64,000 nt of DNA from Pyropia yezoensis (GCA_009829735.1 CM020620.1:8448545-8512544), one strand, 5' to 3'. Numbered from the stretch's first letter, positions 39,993 through 52,336 are shown. The notes: a model not told the origin generated them from the letters alone. Numbers and translations are program-made.

Positions 39993-41016
39993 TCTGAGAG
40001 GGGCACGTGCGGCAGCCGTCAGCGGCCAGACAGAGGGTGCAACCGTCCGCAGGGGCGGCGGTCGGCGGAGATGGGTGTCTTTGCCGGGCAGGGAAGCCAG
40101 GCGTTAGCGGTCGCGACAGCATGGGCAAAACAGCACGCGTGGGGGTGGCCACGCGGGAGTAGGTCAGGCAGGGCGAATAGTACCACCCAGCGTCTAGAGT
40201 GGCAGACGCAAAAGGGTCGCCTGCTCGGCCGTACCCCCCCGCGCGGCAGGGTAGCGACGCGACCTTGCGACAGTCCCACGCACGAGGCCGCAGCGCCCAA
40301 GCAAACCGACTACTGGGGCCGCCCTGCCCACCACCCCCCCCCCACCCCAGGAGCGCACGGCGACCGCTACTCGCCGCCACTCGACGTGTAGCCCCCTGCA
40401 GAAGCAGGGTGGCACTGGCTGCTCGTCCCACCGGCAATGGGCATGCAGTGACAACCCGCACCAGCGGCAATGCAGCCGCGAGATCCCCTCAGCGGCTCCA
40501 AGGAGCCCCCATCGTAGGGGGGAACGCAATGATTGCCATTCACGGAGGGCCGCCCAACAAAACGGCTTGACGGTGGCCGAGGACCACGCGCAGACGATAC
40601 GCCAGGGGTGGCACCCTCCCACTGACCCACGACGACCTCCCCAACGCTACGCCCAGCCGGCCGCAAGTCACCAAGGAGCCCCCGCCAACCCCTCTCCCTC
40701 CCCATCCATCCCCTTGCCGCAACCACAGACGAGGCCACTTGGGAGGGCACCGACGGACAGCGGGAGGCCAGCGCCAGCCGCTGCGGGGAAGGAGCGCCCA
40801 GCCGGGACGTGTCAGCACGCTACCGCCGCCCCACCCGCAATTCAGATTATCTGGGCGGCAGTCTGTAGCGATCCCGGCTGCGGCCGCGGGTCTCCCCCCC
40901 CCCCTACAGCGGAGCGGAGTCCACCAGTGGCAAGGAAAATCGGGGAATCGAACGCCACGGACAGCAGCAGTGGCATGGCGCGGTGGGGAATCGAATGGCG
41001 TGGCAACAGCGTCTCA
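39993..41016. other. Upstream flank of GT90 copy 2
   Basis: Probable promoter side of the minus-strand GT90 gene, then unassigned GC-rich DNA up to the transposon end. A CTGCAGAAGCAGGGTGG region and inverse GGGGAATCGAA motifs (about 40943 and 40986) are the only local structure noted. Confidence 0.4.
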
Positions 41017-41068
41017 GGGGCGTTCCGAGACACGATTCCGTTTGTGGCGACCCGTTTGTGGCGCGCAG
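41017..41068 (+). repeat. Left terminal inverted repeat
   Basis: Begins GGGGCGTTCCGAGACA. Two CGTTTGTGGCG motifs follow at about 41039-41049 and 41053-41063. Confidence 0.8.
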
Positions 41069-41449
41069 CGGCGCGATTTTATTGGCTCTTGGTGCCACGT
41101 ACATCTGCCAATGCCGCCACAATCGCAGTGCCGCCTCCCGAGTGGCTTTGGGCAAAAGCCACACGCCGCCACAATGTGGCGCCGGTCGCCACCATATTTA
41201 CACGGAAATGATGGACAGGGATGAAAGTAACTACCCCAGCATCTGCCTGTCGCTGCTGTCAGAGAATTTCAAACTGCTCTCTTCTCGGTGGTGCGTCCCC
41301 ACACCACACCACCCCGACGTGACCCCGGAGACCCGGGGACCGGGCGCAGCACGACGCTGCAGCTATGCTGCTTTGAGCTGTCCTTGAAACTCCCGCCACG
41401 ATCCTTGCGTCCGACGACCACGAGGCTACTGCGCGAGGTGGCAGCCGGC

Positions 41450-43020
41450 CAGTGTCTACTGGTACGGCAGGGGGTGGCGTGCGGAGGGGGGGGGGGGGGC
41501 GGGGGCGCCGCCGGCGGGGGGGGGGGGCGCGGGTGGTGGGTGGGTGGTGGCAGCCGCTCTGTTCTGACCCTTTTTTTGTGCCTCTGTTGCAGCAGTGCTG
41601 TCTGCTTCCCGCCACCGTTTCACACGACCCCAGCACCCAGCTTTTCCTGTTTTGCAAGCGCCTCTTCGCCGGACGACGGCTGCTGTCGTTGGACGTGCGA
41701 CGGGCGGGTGGCGGGGGGGGGGGGGCATGTGGGGGGTGGCGGGAGGAGGGGGGGGCACCCGCCCGTCGGACATGGATTATGTGGAGGGGGTCTGTGCCAT
41801 GGGGGGGGGGGGGCGGACAGGGGGCATCGGCCAATGCCACGGATGGCACGAGGTCTGGCCTCTCCATGTGTTGCCGTTTTGGGCCTGCACCGTTTGATTC
41901 CCGCCCATTTTTCCCTCTGCCTTTGCTGCATGCAGGTGCTCACCCGTTTCAAGCTTTCCATCAACCAACGACAGGGGCTGTTCGTGCGGTGGGTGTGGGG
42001 GGGTGGTGCGAGGCAGGCTGCAGGTGGCGGGAGGAGGGGGAGGTGCCCGTCCATGGCGTGTGGGGAAGGGGGGGGGGTGCGAGCAGGGGGGGGGGGGGGG
42101 GGGGAGGGAGGGGGTCTCGGCCGATGCCTCAAGTGCGCGAAGTCTGACCCCATTTTGAATGGCCGTGTTTTGTCTGCTTTAGTTGACTCCCGCCTATTTT
42201 TTCTCAGCCCCAGCCTGCTCTATTGTTTTGGCCCGAGGTGGCGGGAGGAGAGTGGGGTACGTGTCCGAGACATGCGGGCAATGAAGTGGATTCACGCCAA
42301 TGCAGGGGGGGGGGGGGGGGGGGGCGGCTGATTGCACGGCGGGCGGAGGGGGTGGAATCTGCTCATGGTACGAGGATAGTCAGTCTGACCTCTGCTGGTG
42401 TGTGGCCGGCTGGCTGCGGCGCTTCCATCACATTTATTGCTCTTCCCCAGGTGCATGCAGGTGCTCTACCGTCTTAAGCCTGGCACGCCCGCGACGGCAA
42501 GTGTCGATGTCATGACGGTGGGTTGAGTGTCGGGCAGCGATGCAAGCAGAGACTGGCGCGAAGTTCGTTGGGCAACCAACAGTAACGTGTGAGCAAGAGG
42601 GGGGGGGGCGGGAGAAGCATCCGGGGGGGGGGGGGGGGGGGGGGGGGGAGTGATCGCCGGATGGCGCGGGTTGTTCTTGGCCTGACCCCTTCTTGTGCAC
42701 AGGCCGATTCATTTTACTCTTGTTCATTCGCACCCGTTTTTTCCTCTGCCCCAGCCACACCCAGACGCTTTGAGGTTGTGCAGCAGCCTCACCATTGGCG
42801 ACGGCGGCTTTCAGTGTACGTCTGGTGAGTGGGGAGGGGGTGGGGCGAGACCGGCAGCGGGTGGCGGGAGGCAAATGGGGGACCCGCCCGTGACGTGGGG
42901 ATGCAGTACTTCACTGAGGGGGGGGAGGCAAGCGGGTGGTGGCGGGAGAATAGTGCGGCACCCACCTATGACATGAGGATGTAGGAGGTCACTGGGGGGG
43001 GGAGCGGAGGCGCGGCCGAT
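41450..43020. repeat. Degenerate array with periodic poly-G, spacing about 200-300 bp
   Basis: Repeated blocks each contain GGTGGCGGGAGG or GCGGGTGGCGGG, a long G run, then CTGACCCC or CTGGCCTC, then a pyrimidine-rich stretch with CCCATTTTT or CCCGTTTTTTCCTCTGCCCCAGCC. G runs are seen near 41488, 41515, 41709, 41803, 42069-42103, 42305-42325, 42593-42608, 42623-42648, 42917 and 42991. No protein is convincing. It occupies the 5' part of the transposon before the SAP-domain gene. Confidence 0.6.
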
Positions 43021-43551
43021 GGCGCGAGGGCATTTTCTCTTACCCCTCTCTGTGGGGCACTATTGCTGCTGTGTGGCAATCTTCCGAACCGTTTTCTCTT
43101 CTCTTTATCGTTGCTGTGCTTTATTGCTCTCCCCTCTTTTCTTCCCTCTTCCGCGTGTTTTGGCGCACCCATTTGCATCGCTCATCGGACCTCAGGCCTG
43201 CGTTGGGTCGCAGTGGCGAGAACATCATGTTCTCGCCAGAATGGCGGGAGGTCCTGGGGGAGGGCAGGACGGAGAGCTCGTGTGCGTGCGCTTACGAGGG
43301 GCGCCGTGTAATGTCAGTCGACCATTGGGAGGGACGTGCGAGCTACTGCAATAGCGTGTAGGGGGGTGAGGGGGGGGTGAGGGGGCGGCTTGAGGGAGCT
43401 TCCGAGCCGTTCCAACAACGCTTGCTCGACAGAATAAGACCTGCTTGCCTCTCCTGTCTGGCTGAGCTCGGGCTTTTCCATCTGTGTGTGTCTCACCCCT
43501 TCCTTGTAGACTCCATCCTGTGCCACACCGCCCATCCATCTACTACTCACC

Positions 43552-45273
43552 ATGGACCCGTCCACAATTTCCCATCCATCTGAATTTCCCCATGATGCCC
43601 CGCTGTCTCCTCGTGCGCCGCCTGCATCCGGGGAGGCTCCTGCGAGTCGTAACACTGAAGTGCCTTTGCCCCCTCCCCTACGGCCGACGGCAGAGCGCCC
43701 GCCGCCGACCTCAAGCGACCTCCCTACCACTCTGAAGGACATGCGGACCGCGTGTAAGCTGGTCGGACTGTCGTCGAACGGCAACAAGAGCGTCCTGCTG
43801 GCGCGCCTGGTGGAGCACAAGCAGAGGACCGTCCACCAGGGTCCGAGCAGCGTCAACCCTCTCGGTTCCTCCCCTTCTGGCCACGTGGTGCCTGCGGCCA
43901 ACGGTGCGCCATCTCTGGTCGTCGAGGGGGATGCTGGCCCAGCCGCGGAAGCTGGCACCCCTGCTGGGAATGTGCCGCCTGCTATAGCTCCCAGGTTTAC
44001 CAAGCACGAGTTTGCCAGGCTCTTTCATGTCATGTGTGAGCCCGACGTGGCCTCGGGTGTCGTGGCGTCCAAAGGGCCCCTCACGCGACAGCAGCTGGAC
44101 TCAGGGGAAGCCAGGCGTGACGTCTGGGCGACGGTGGTTGCGCCCATCTTCAACGACAGCTTGAAGACCTTTGGGGCCAGCATCCCCGAGTGCTGTGCCA
44201 CCTACGAGATGAACCCAGATGTGCACCCTCACAATCGAGATGGGGACAAGCTCAAGTCCAAGTTCGCTGAGGTAAGTCGCGAGGACCAAGAAGGGGTGTG
44301 TTTTTTCAGGTCATTTGTGTGAGAACTTCGGACCAACAACTTGATTGCTGACATTTGTTTCTCCTTTCTTGGCGTGAGCCTTCCTGATTGGCTTTCGTAC
44401 GCCCAGATTAACGCCAAGATGCACTTGCCCATGAAGAACTTCACGGCGAGTGGAAACAACGACGCCACTGTCTTCAACAACTTCTCTCATGGTGATACTG
44501 TCCTCAACTACATGCATACGATGTACAAAGACAGCCAAATGCTGAAAGACTTGATCAACAAAGAGCTGGATGCAGGTGCCGGGGCAGAGACGGGGAACTT
44601 TGGTGGACGTGCTGTCACTGCACCACCTGGGCACGACCCCGAGTCCCGCCGCACGGCGTCGAGGGCCGGCGCCGGGGCCAAGCGGGACCAGCGCGAGCGG
44701 ACGAGTGCCCTGACGGCAATGGCAGCCTCATCTGCATCCATGGCCAGCTCATCGGCCAGGCGCACCAATGCCGCTGTTGTCAAGGACCTCACCGACGCTC
44801 TGGCTTCCGCCCAGGCTGCCAAGGGCTCTCCCTTCATCATCCAGAGCCTGGAGCGCCGCATCATCGAGGCCCTCGCGGCATGTGACGCCGAGCCGCCGTC
44901 TAGCAAGAGGGTTCGCCCGCCCTGCTCCGACGACGACGTCGGCTCTCCGGGGGTCGACGCTGAGGGGGGTCGTGCCGGTCGGCTCGACCCTCTGCCTTCC
45001 CAGGCGACGGGTGTGCTCGGGGCGGCTGAGACTGGCAATTGGGGACCTGCAGGTGAGAACCTCCGGGGTCGTGGCCAAGCGGACGTAGTCGGTGGGCGCG
45101 GCCGTGCGGGCGGGCGAGGGAGGGGGGGCGCGGAAGAGGGGGCGTTGTCCCGCAGCGATGGGGTCACGGCCCGGCCGGGAGGGGCTACGGCTCACACACG
45201 TGCGATGTGTGTGGGTGAGCGTGGCCACTGTCGCGGGGGGCTTGGGTCTCCGCCGCGTCGTGGAGGCGCATAG
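43552..45273 (+). CDS. SAP-domain protein of the transposon, two exons
   Basis: Read as join(43552..44271, 44407..45273), 528 residues; the 135-bp intron has GTAAGT and CGCCCAG and keeps phase 0. Start ATG 43552 (MDPSTISHPSEF). A Pro-rich head is followed by LPTTLKDMRTACKLVGLSSNGNKSVLLARLVEH (about residues 61-95), a SAP DNA-binding helix-turn-helix. The middle region, joined across the intron, reads GDKLKSKFAEINAKMHLPMK then NFTASGNNDATVFNNFSHGD, resembling the KLKxxF...SGxxD..F region of Harbinger-type Myb-like ORF1 proteins. A nuclear-localisation-like RRTASRAGAGAKRDQRER and an Arg/Gly-rich tail follow. A GTGAGA at 45052 could end the exon early. Likely partner of the adjacent transposase. 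Confidence 0.6.
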
Positions 45274-45604
45274 GTCCCAGCGGCAGAGCCTGCGCCCAGC
45301 GCTTGTAGGCGTTCCCGAAGGGGAGAGACGGGGGGTAGCGCGGCGGCTGGGGGGTAGGCGCGAGCATGGGCGTATGGTACTGCGGTTCTCCTGGGCCAGT
45401 TGTGTTCGGCGAAGCTGCGCAGATGCTGTTAGGTGGGGGAGGGCAGCCTGAGGTGAGCTTGCGGCAGCATTGGCGCTGCGTGCTTGGCGGAGACGGTTTT
45501 TAGTAATGGGATGTTGAGAATAGGTTGAGTCTTGGATGTGTGTCTTTCATGCGCGACTGTTCACACTGAGTTGCAATATAAAAAACAGTTTTATTTAGCT
45601 CATT
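45274..45604. other. Convergent gap between SAP-domain gene and transposase
   Basis: About 330 bp with no gene. AATAAA-like and AT-rich sequence (45571-45600) probably holds 3' ends for both genes. Confidence 0.5.
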
Positions 45605-46796
45605 CTACATACGATACACAGGGGGGCGCAGCCTCCCGCTGCTCTCCACACTGGCAGTCATACGATCCCGTAGGTCGGATCCTTTGCCCCTCTTGCGACG
45701 GGGCTGGCTGTCCTCGCCACCCGTGGCGTTCAAGCCCAATACCAGAGTGCGACTGGCCGTAGCGCGACCGCCAAGCTCCGACAGGGGCATAGCGTCGTGG
45801 CGGCGGCACAGGTTGTGCAACAGGAAAGCCGTCTTGATGACAAGGGGGCGCTTCAAAAAGGGCATGCGCAGTGGACGCCAAAAGATACCCCACCGCCAAA
45901 CCAGCTGGCCAAAGGCCTGCTCAATGTGGATGCGCGCCGACGACTGGTGAAAGTTGTAGGAGTCGCGCCATGTGTTCCCCCCCCCGCCCCCGGGTCATGG
46001 CACCGCCAGCAGCTCGCAGTCACCGTAGGCTTCGTCTGCCGCGATACACAGGCCTTCTGCAATGAGCATCTGGATGAGAGGTAGGCTGCTATTGTTCAGG
46101 AATTGCCCGAAGTCGCTGCAGGCGAGCGCGGCCGAGTCGTGGGAAGACCCTGGCGTGCGACAGCTCATCCACAAAAACTCGTAGTTGGAGTCGCATATGG
46201 CTTGTACGTTCAAAGCAAAAAAAGCTCTTTCGGCACCAATGGTCTTTAGGGCACGCCACGTCCGCAATTGACGGCTGCTCTTGAGCAATGGCAATACCGT
46301 CCAGAGCCCCAATGATGTTGTTCAAAGGGCTATTTCCGCGCTTCTGGAAGCCCGCTGCAGCACGCCGCCGCCAATCAGCCTCCCATAGGGGCATCTCCAT
46401 TTGCAGCTCCGGCGCGCTCAATATGGCATCTGTAAAGTCCCACACGGTGTCAAAAAAGGTTGTTTGTGAGGTCCTCGTGACAGCGCTTACGTCCAAGTAA
46501 CTAGCGCCCGCATAATATCGCAAAGCCATAAACACGCGGCATTCCAATGGCACTCCGCGTGTTGGCATGTACGGGCGCACAATCTCCACGAGCCGCAAAA
46601 AGCATTGCTCGGACATACGGACAGCGCGGTGAAAGCGACGACCGTAAAATCTGCTCACGTCCTCAAACGTGACCGGGCCCGATAGCTCGATCCTATGGGT
46701 GCCATCTGTCCCCCCGCCCTCGCACGCCACCTCCGCAGCGGCAAGGTGAAGGTTCACCATAAACACCTCATCTTCCCAGTCCTCGTCACGACCCAT
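45605..46796 (-). pseudogene. DDE_Tnp_4 (PIF/Harbinger-like) transposase, two disruptions
   Basis: Start ATG 46796 (MGRDEDWEDEVFMVNLH). N-terminal helices FYGRRFHRAVRMSEQCFLRLV and ALRYYAGASYLDVS are family-typical. The first catalytic Asp lies in NNIIGALDGIAIAQ. At the A7 run 46217-46223 (T7 on the coding strand) the frame must lose one base to continue RKSFFALNVQAICDSNYEF. Then come PGSSHDSAAL (second Asp) and IAADEAYGDCELL. A TGA (45997-45995) and a G/C run (45977-45992) break the frame again before DSYNFHQSSARIHIEQAFGQ with WRWGIFWRPL (catalytic Glu) and VIKTAFLLHNLCRRHD. All three catalytic residues survive, so damage is limited to two homopolymer-associated breaks and could be recent or technical. 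Confidence 0.8.
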
Positions 46797-47317
46797 AAGG
46801 CTGCGTGAGAAAAGCGGGGCTTGGGAGGGTAGGGGATAGGTGCGGGAGGGGGGGGCAGCGAGTGCGGGGAGAGCGGGGAGTTGGGGAGCGGCTCACGGGA
46901 GAAGAGAGGAGAGTAAAAAATGGGTGAGGGGTATCGCCTGCTCACGGTCCGCCGCGCTGACGAGCGATGCGACGCGTGCGTCAAAGCAAACGCACGGCTC
47001 GCGCGACTGTCCGCCCTTGGTGCATGGGCCAGTCGAGGGCGAGACGCACCGCTCGGCGGGTGACCCGGCGCGGCTGTCGTGATGCACACGAGCGAGTGGT
47101 GGTGGTGTCACCGCGTGATCCGACGGTGCGTCGCGGGAGCGACTGCTGCCGGGGTGTGTGCCCGCGGCGGCTCGATTCTCGCCGAGGCCGACCAGCCGCC
47201 ATCAGGTCCTCGAGACTGAATGAATGATATGGAATGTGCCCCCGCAATTACTGCATTTTATTTTGATAAAAAAACTGTGGACTCGGATGTCTCGGAGTGC
47301 GCATGTAGATGTGGCGT
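46797..47317. other. 5' flank of the transposase
   Basis: Between the transposase ATG and the right terminal repeat. GC-rich, no gene recognised; likely holds the transposase promoter. Confidence 0.45.
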
Positions 47318-47377
47318 CGCGTTTGTGGCGCCACAAACGCGTCGCCACAAACGAGCAGCAATGTCTCGGACCGCCTC
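47318..47377 (-). repeat. Right terminal inverted repeat with internal 24-bp palindrome
   Basis: Inverse of the left terminus. In addition 47318-47341 is a perfect palindrome made of two head-to-head copies of the CGTTTGTGGCG motif (core TGGCGCCA), so the right end has one more binding-motif copy than the left. Confidence 0.8.
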
Positions 47378-50300
47378 TCAAGCGGGGTGCGCCAGGCCGA
47401 TGACAACGTGGCGCAGCGACCAGAGCCACGTCATCTTTCGCGCATCTTTCGTCTTTCGTACGCCACAGCCTTGTGACATGAAACGTCCAGTGCTTCTTGA
47501 TTAGCGAAGCTACTACCTATCTATCGATATATAAGCTCGATACTACCTATCTATATAAGCTCGATTCGTGGCTCATAATTGCTCTGGGAGTGTCTCCAGT
47601 AGGTTCGCTGATTGGTCAATGGATAGCAGGGTCCTGCACGGGAAACTTCAGCAGCTCTGGGCCGCACGTTGATCAGGGATGTCCATGATTGGTCGATGAA
47701 GAGTACGCGATGACGCGCTAATTAGCTCGGTTGCTCAGATTCTGCGCTTACGTACGTATCTATATTGAAGTAAGGTGCGTTGTATTGTGTGTGGAAGGTC
47801 GCGTCACGTTGCTGTGGTTCGCTACCTCGGCGAAATGTGCGCTACTCCCGCCCCGTGCGTACATGAGTCAGCCTGCGCAATCGGAGAGGGTGGTGTGCAT
47901 CTGCCACAGGCGCTACTGTAAAAATACACCCACAGGCGCTACTGTAAAAATACAGTAGCGCCTGTTGCAGATGCACACCGCCCTCTCTACATAAAGGCGT
48001 CGCTTTTTTAGCCGAGTATGATGGGCAAGAAGGGAGGCGGTCGAGACCGAATTGTGGGGGGTGGACTTACATTGGGCCTCGCATGTAGTACATGCTTATC
48101 TACGTATTACAGCCATGTGTGTCGTGTATCCATACCATTATGTGATGTACTGTACGTACTTACAGTACATCCACTCTCGCTGGACACCCCGGGCCAGACA
48201 CCCTTGAACAGCCGTCGTCCCGACTCCCACAGTGTCGTCACCCGCCGGCTGTAGCCAAGCATTTGGAGGCAGGCCCCTCCCATCTATCCCCTGATCATAC
48301 ATTCTACGTGGGCCCGCCGCCGTCATCAGCGTGGCGGCTAGGTACAGGCCGGGCCCGAGCCTTCAGCGGAGCCCGGCTGCCCCCGGGGGCAGGCTAGAAG
48401 AATGTCGAGCTAGCAATGAAGGAGGATGTGAAAAGGTCATCGTGAGAGAGGGGAAAATGGGGGCTGGCGGTCACCCAACAGGAGCTGACCAACCCTTGCC
48501 CGTCTCTGGTGCCCCCCCCGCGCCCACCACCCCTCCCCCTGCTCGTCCCCCGATCCTCGCTCTTACCCCGGTCATCTCGCTCCTCCCCCGATCCTCGCTC
48601 TTACCCCGGTCGTCTCGTATCTCTGGCGGGGACAAGGTGGGCCGGGGGGGGGGGGGAGACCAGCGTCCGCCACCGCTGTGGCCCCACTGCGGTCACGGCC
48701 GCGCGGGGAAACAGCGGGCGCGGGGTGGCCGTCTTCACCCGCGCGGGGGAGGGAGGCCCTCACTGGAGGAGAAGCCAGTGGCGCCAGGCGGGTGTGCTGC
48801 TCGGCCGCGCCGATCCCGACCCTGCTGCGGGCACTCGCCGCTCGTGACACCCACGTGCCCGTCGCCGGCCATCCACCGAAAAAGGGTCGCCCACGCCAGC
48901 ACGCCTCCCCCCCCCCCCCCCCTGAGTTGTCTGGACAGGCACCCCCGCGCGTTCTTGTGGCGGTGGTGGCGGCGGTCACGCGTCTGGCGGGCCCCCGCTG
49001 CGCGGCGGTCCCCCTTGATGGGCACTGGGCGACTGCCTGCCGACCGCGACATGCGAGCCGCGCAGGGGACAGACGCCCCTGTTTCAAACTGCCAACGCGG
49101 CCAACCAAGGACCGTCTGTGGAGGGGTGTGCGTGTCCCCCTGCGCCGAAACTGCCGGTTGGCTGTATATATCGCCGTGCCCCCAGTGTCTCCCTGCCAGC
49201 AAAACGAAACGTGGGCGCAGGCATCACCCCTCCCCACACGCCTCCCCATGGACATTTGCCTGCGTACAGGAGAGGAAGCCAAATCCCCTTCGACGCGCAC
49301 ACGCCGCTGCCAGCTGGTTGCGGCGTGTGGGTAGACGGGGCCATCAGCCCACTCCCTCCGACGATCGCACCCACCACTCATGAACGGAGAGACGAGTGCT
49401 ATCATGGCACTAACGATCGCGTCGCACCCCTTCAACTGCGCCGCAGCTGGCAACAGGTGGTTGGCCCAGAGCGCGCGTCGTCCGTCAACCAAGTAAAAAA
49501 GAAAACAACAAGGGGGTGAGACCATGTGAGACTGCGCGGCGAAGCCCACGTCGACTGCCACGGGACGAACGCAAGCAGAGCGTCGGCGAGGAAGAGTCCA
49601 TATCGTCCCCAGGCCGTGTATCGTCCCCATCTGGTGGGGTCTGGAGAGAGAAGGGGAGGGGGAGGGGGGGGGGACCCCCCGGGGACGTGGATTCCGCCCC
49701 TCTGGCTCGGAGAGGGAGCACCATCGCCCTGCACCCCTTTCGAAAGATGATGAGCAGCGTGGGTGCGTCAGCCGTCTTTCCCCCCCCTCAGGTCCCGAGA
49801 ACTGGGCGGGTGCTCGCCAGCACAGTGCGGCTCGTATCCGGATTTGGGGTGGGGGCGTCACAACCCGAAATGAGCGGCGCCGTCGGAGTCGGCGTGCTCC
49901 GCGGCGCCCCGCGCCCCGGCCACGTCGGATGGCTCTAGCGGGGTTTGCTGAGGGGGGGGGGGGGTGATTTGCGGTCTTTCTCCGCCGCCGCCACCCGCCA
50001 CGTCGCGGATTACATCGGCAGGCTGCTGTCGCTGTCTGACCGGAAGTGGCAACGGCCGCCGGGCAAGGCGGGGAGCCAATCCCCTCGCGCGGGGGGAGGC
50101 TCCGCCCCCCCCCCCCCCCCCCCTGCCGATCCCCCATCTCTTCTCTCCACAAGAAGGCAAACACGCTCGCGAGCCTACATGAGCCACCGCGTGCGCCAAG
50201 CCGCCGCCACTGGCAGGAGCGCGGCGTACGCCCATCGGGCCCGCTCTGTCGCGGTCTGCAGCCACGCCCACCCCCCCCCCCCCCCCCCTGAAAACCTCCC

Positions 50301-52336
50301 ACAAAGCGCCTGGCTAGCCACATATGTACAAATCTCCTTTCCAACGCGGGACGTGACGGGATGAACGCATCCCAGTGGGGATGTAGCGCCGTGGCGCGGG
50401 GTTTGATAGCCATAAAGGGGGTGGCGGCATCTGCGCCGCCTACACCGCGTGGGGGACCCTGCCCGAGTCCCCCATTGCGGCGTGGTCACAGCGGGGAAAG
50501 ACACCAGCCGGCGGCAGACACCCTGCTGTCTGCCAGCAACAGCGCCCGCCACCCCCCGCACCGCGTGGTGGGGAGCCCCCCCCCCCCACGGCGCCAGTTG
50601 AGCGGTCGGCCACCCAGCGCCGGTCGCGGCCCACGGGAGTAACCGCGACCGGCGGCTCATGCGCGGCCGTGGTCGGCCGTCAACCCATGGGCGGCGACCG
50701 GCGGCGCGCGAGACGAGACGAGGCCGGAGCGCGTCTGCTCGCCCCTCCCCCCCACCCACCACCACCCCCACGGCCGCTCCGCGGCGGCCGCGCGCGGAGA
50801 TCCGACGGATGGAATACGGCTGGCGCGGGGCCACGCAGCGCTCGCCGCCGGCCGCGGGACGTTGACGAGCCGCTCCCCTCCACCCCTTCCAGTGGTATCC
50901 CAGCACCACAGCCGCACAGCCAGCCGTCGGTGGGGTTGATGGCGTGGCCCAGCGGGTCTCTGTCCAAGGTCACTGCGTCAGCCGCGTCTCGCAGACACCC
51001 ACAGCCCCCCCCCCCCCCCCCCCCTCACGCCGCCTGCTCCGCAAGGGTGCACACACCCACAACAGCACACGCACACACACCCCGTCCCGTGCCCCGCAGC
51101 GCCAACAGGCAGTTGTGGCTGCATGAGGATGCGAGAGAGTGCCGGCAGACGGACTGGATGTGGGAGCGGCCGCGCCGCCCCTGCGGCCGCCCTCCACACG
51201 CCCATATTCCGCCCGCATTCGCTCTACGTAGCCGCCCCGCTCGGGGTGTGGCGCTGCTGCCCCCGCGCCCCCGCCCCAGCCCCCCGGCAACGTCCGAGAC
51301 ACGCGCCCGCCACGGCATGCCCCAACGAGGGCGGCAGCGGCAGCGCGGGAACAGCGGGAAACGGCGGCGCGGGGCCGCCCTTGCAGGCTCGCGGAGAGCG
51401 TGTGGGGTGGTGGCGGCGGGGGGGGGCCGACGGGAGGGAGCCGCCTTCTTTCTTCTCCCCCCCCGCTCTGATTGCCGTTTGCCCCCCCCCCCCGCCCCCC
51501 CCGTTCCGCCCTCCCCGTGCTGGCGGCGCGCTCGCGGCCCCTGACCGCTCGCGCGCCCTCTCCCACTGTTTCATTCTTGTTCTTTTTTTGTACCTCCCCG
51601 TCCAGGCGCCATCTTTCGTGACGCCCACCACCCACCGAAGGGGTGGGGGTGCCGAGGGGTGGGGGGCAGAGCGGGGGGTGGTGGGGAAGGGAGTGCGGGG
51701 GGGTGTGCGGGCGTGTGTGCGGCAGCGGAGCAAGGTGCCCCATCCCCCGACTACCCGCCTCCCCCGACGCCACGTCGGCGGCTGCCGACGCGCGAGACCC
51801 CGTCCTGGAGGGTGTGGCGGTTGACGCCGCGGGAGCAGCGGGGACACGCCGCCGCGGGTGCCGCGCAGGACGCGGGCCATCGAGTGGGGGAGGGGGGGGG
51901 GGTGGAGGGGAGGGGGGGTGCATAAGAGCGCTCGTTCCCATTCCTTCCCCCCACCCACCGACCAAACGAGCAACGGCGTCCCATTCACGTGACCACTCCC
52001 CCCCGTCGGCACGCAGGGGAGGACGACGACCCCGTGTGGCGGTGGCCGTGGTCGACACCACATGCCCCCACCACCCACCCACATCACCCCCCCCACCCGG
52101 CGCTTCTACCTCCTCCGCCTCCTCCTCCTCTACCTCGCCTTTTGGCACCCCAAGCTCCCTTCCCCCCCTCTGCAACGTCCCTGCCTCCTCTCCCAACGCG
52201 CCGCCGCTCGGCGCGGGGGGGCGCGGGGGTGCACCTCGGGGCAGCGTTCCGAGGCGCAACGACCGCGTGGATGCCCCCCCTCCCCCCCCCGAGCGCCGCC
52301 CCCGCCCGCCTCCCCCCCCACCCCCCCCCCCCCCCA
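47378..52336. other. Long region without a recognised gene
   Basis: 47.5-48.3 kb is AT-richer, with a partly duplicated block (TACTACCTATCTAT... AAGCTCGAT, about 47508-47567) and a strong palindrome (47885-47986). 48.3-52.3 kb is very GC-rich with repeated short C and G runs (for example 48909-48922, 50104-50123, 50273-50288, 51007-51024). Open frames up to 613 codons exist but pass through these runs and read as low-complexity shadows. The last part is the probable promoter side of the GATA-type gene. Confidence 0.4.
47885..47986. repeat. Imperfect palindrome, 36-bp arms
   Basis: The left arm (47885-47920, containing GGTGTGCATCTGCCACAGGC) and the right arm (47951-47986) are complementary with two or three mismatches. 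The loop contains a direct duplication of the ACAGGCGCTACTGTAAAAAT part of the arm. A transcript would fold into a long hairpin. Either a tiny fold-back element or a hairpin RNA source. Confidence 0.75.

Larger units (their letters stand above)
41017..47377. mobile_element. 6.4-kb PIF/Harbinger-like transposon with terminal inverted repeats
   Basis: The left end GGGGCGTTCCGAGACA (41017-41032) and the right end GAGGCGGTCCGAGACA (inverse, 47377-47362) are followed on both sides, after 6-8 divergent bases, by CGTTTGTGGCGAC, one variable base, then CGTTTGTGGCGC. This gives inverted repeats of about 50 bp with a doubled CGTTTGTGGCG motif, a likely transposase-binding site. TCA directly flanks both ends (41014-41016 and 47378-47380), a 3-bp duplication as Harbinger elements make. 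Inside are a G-rich degenerate array, a SAP-domain protein (plus strand) and a broken DDE transposase (minus strand) in convergent arrangement. Confidence 0.75.

Noticed and set aside
48572..50413. 613-codon open frame on minus
   Set aside because: It runs through several poly-G/C tracts and reads as Gly/Arg/Pro mixtures without any conserved motif; expected by chance at this GC content.
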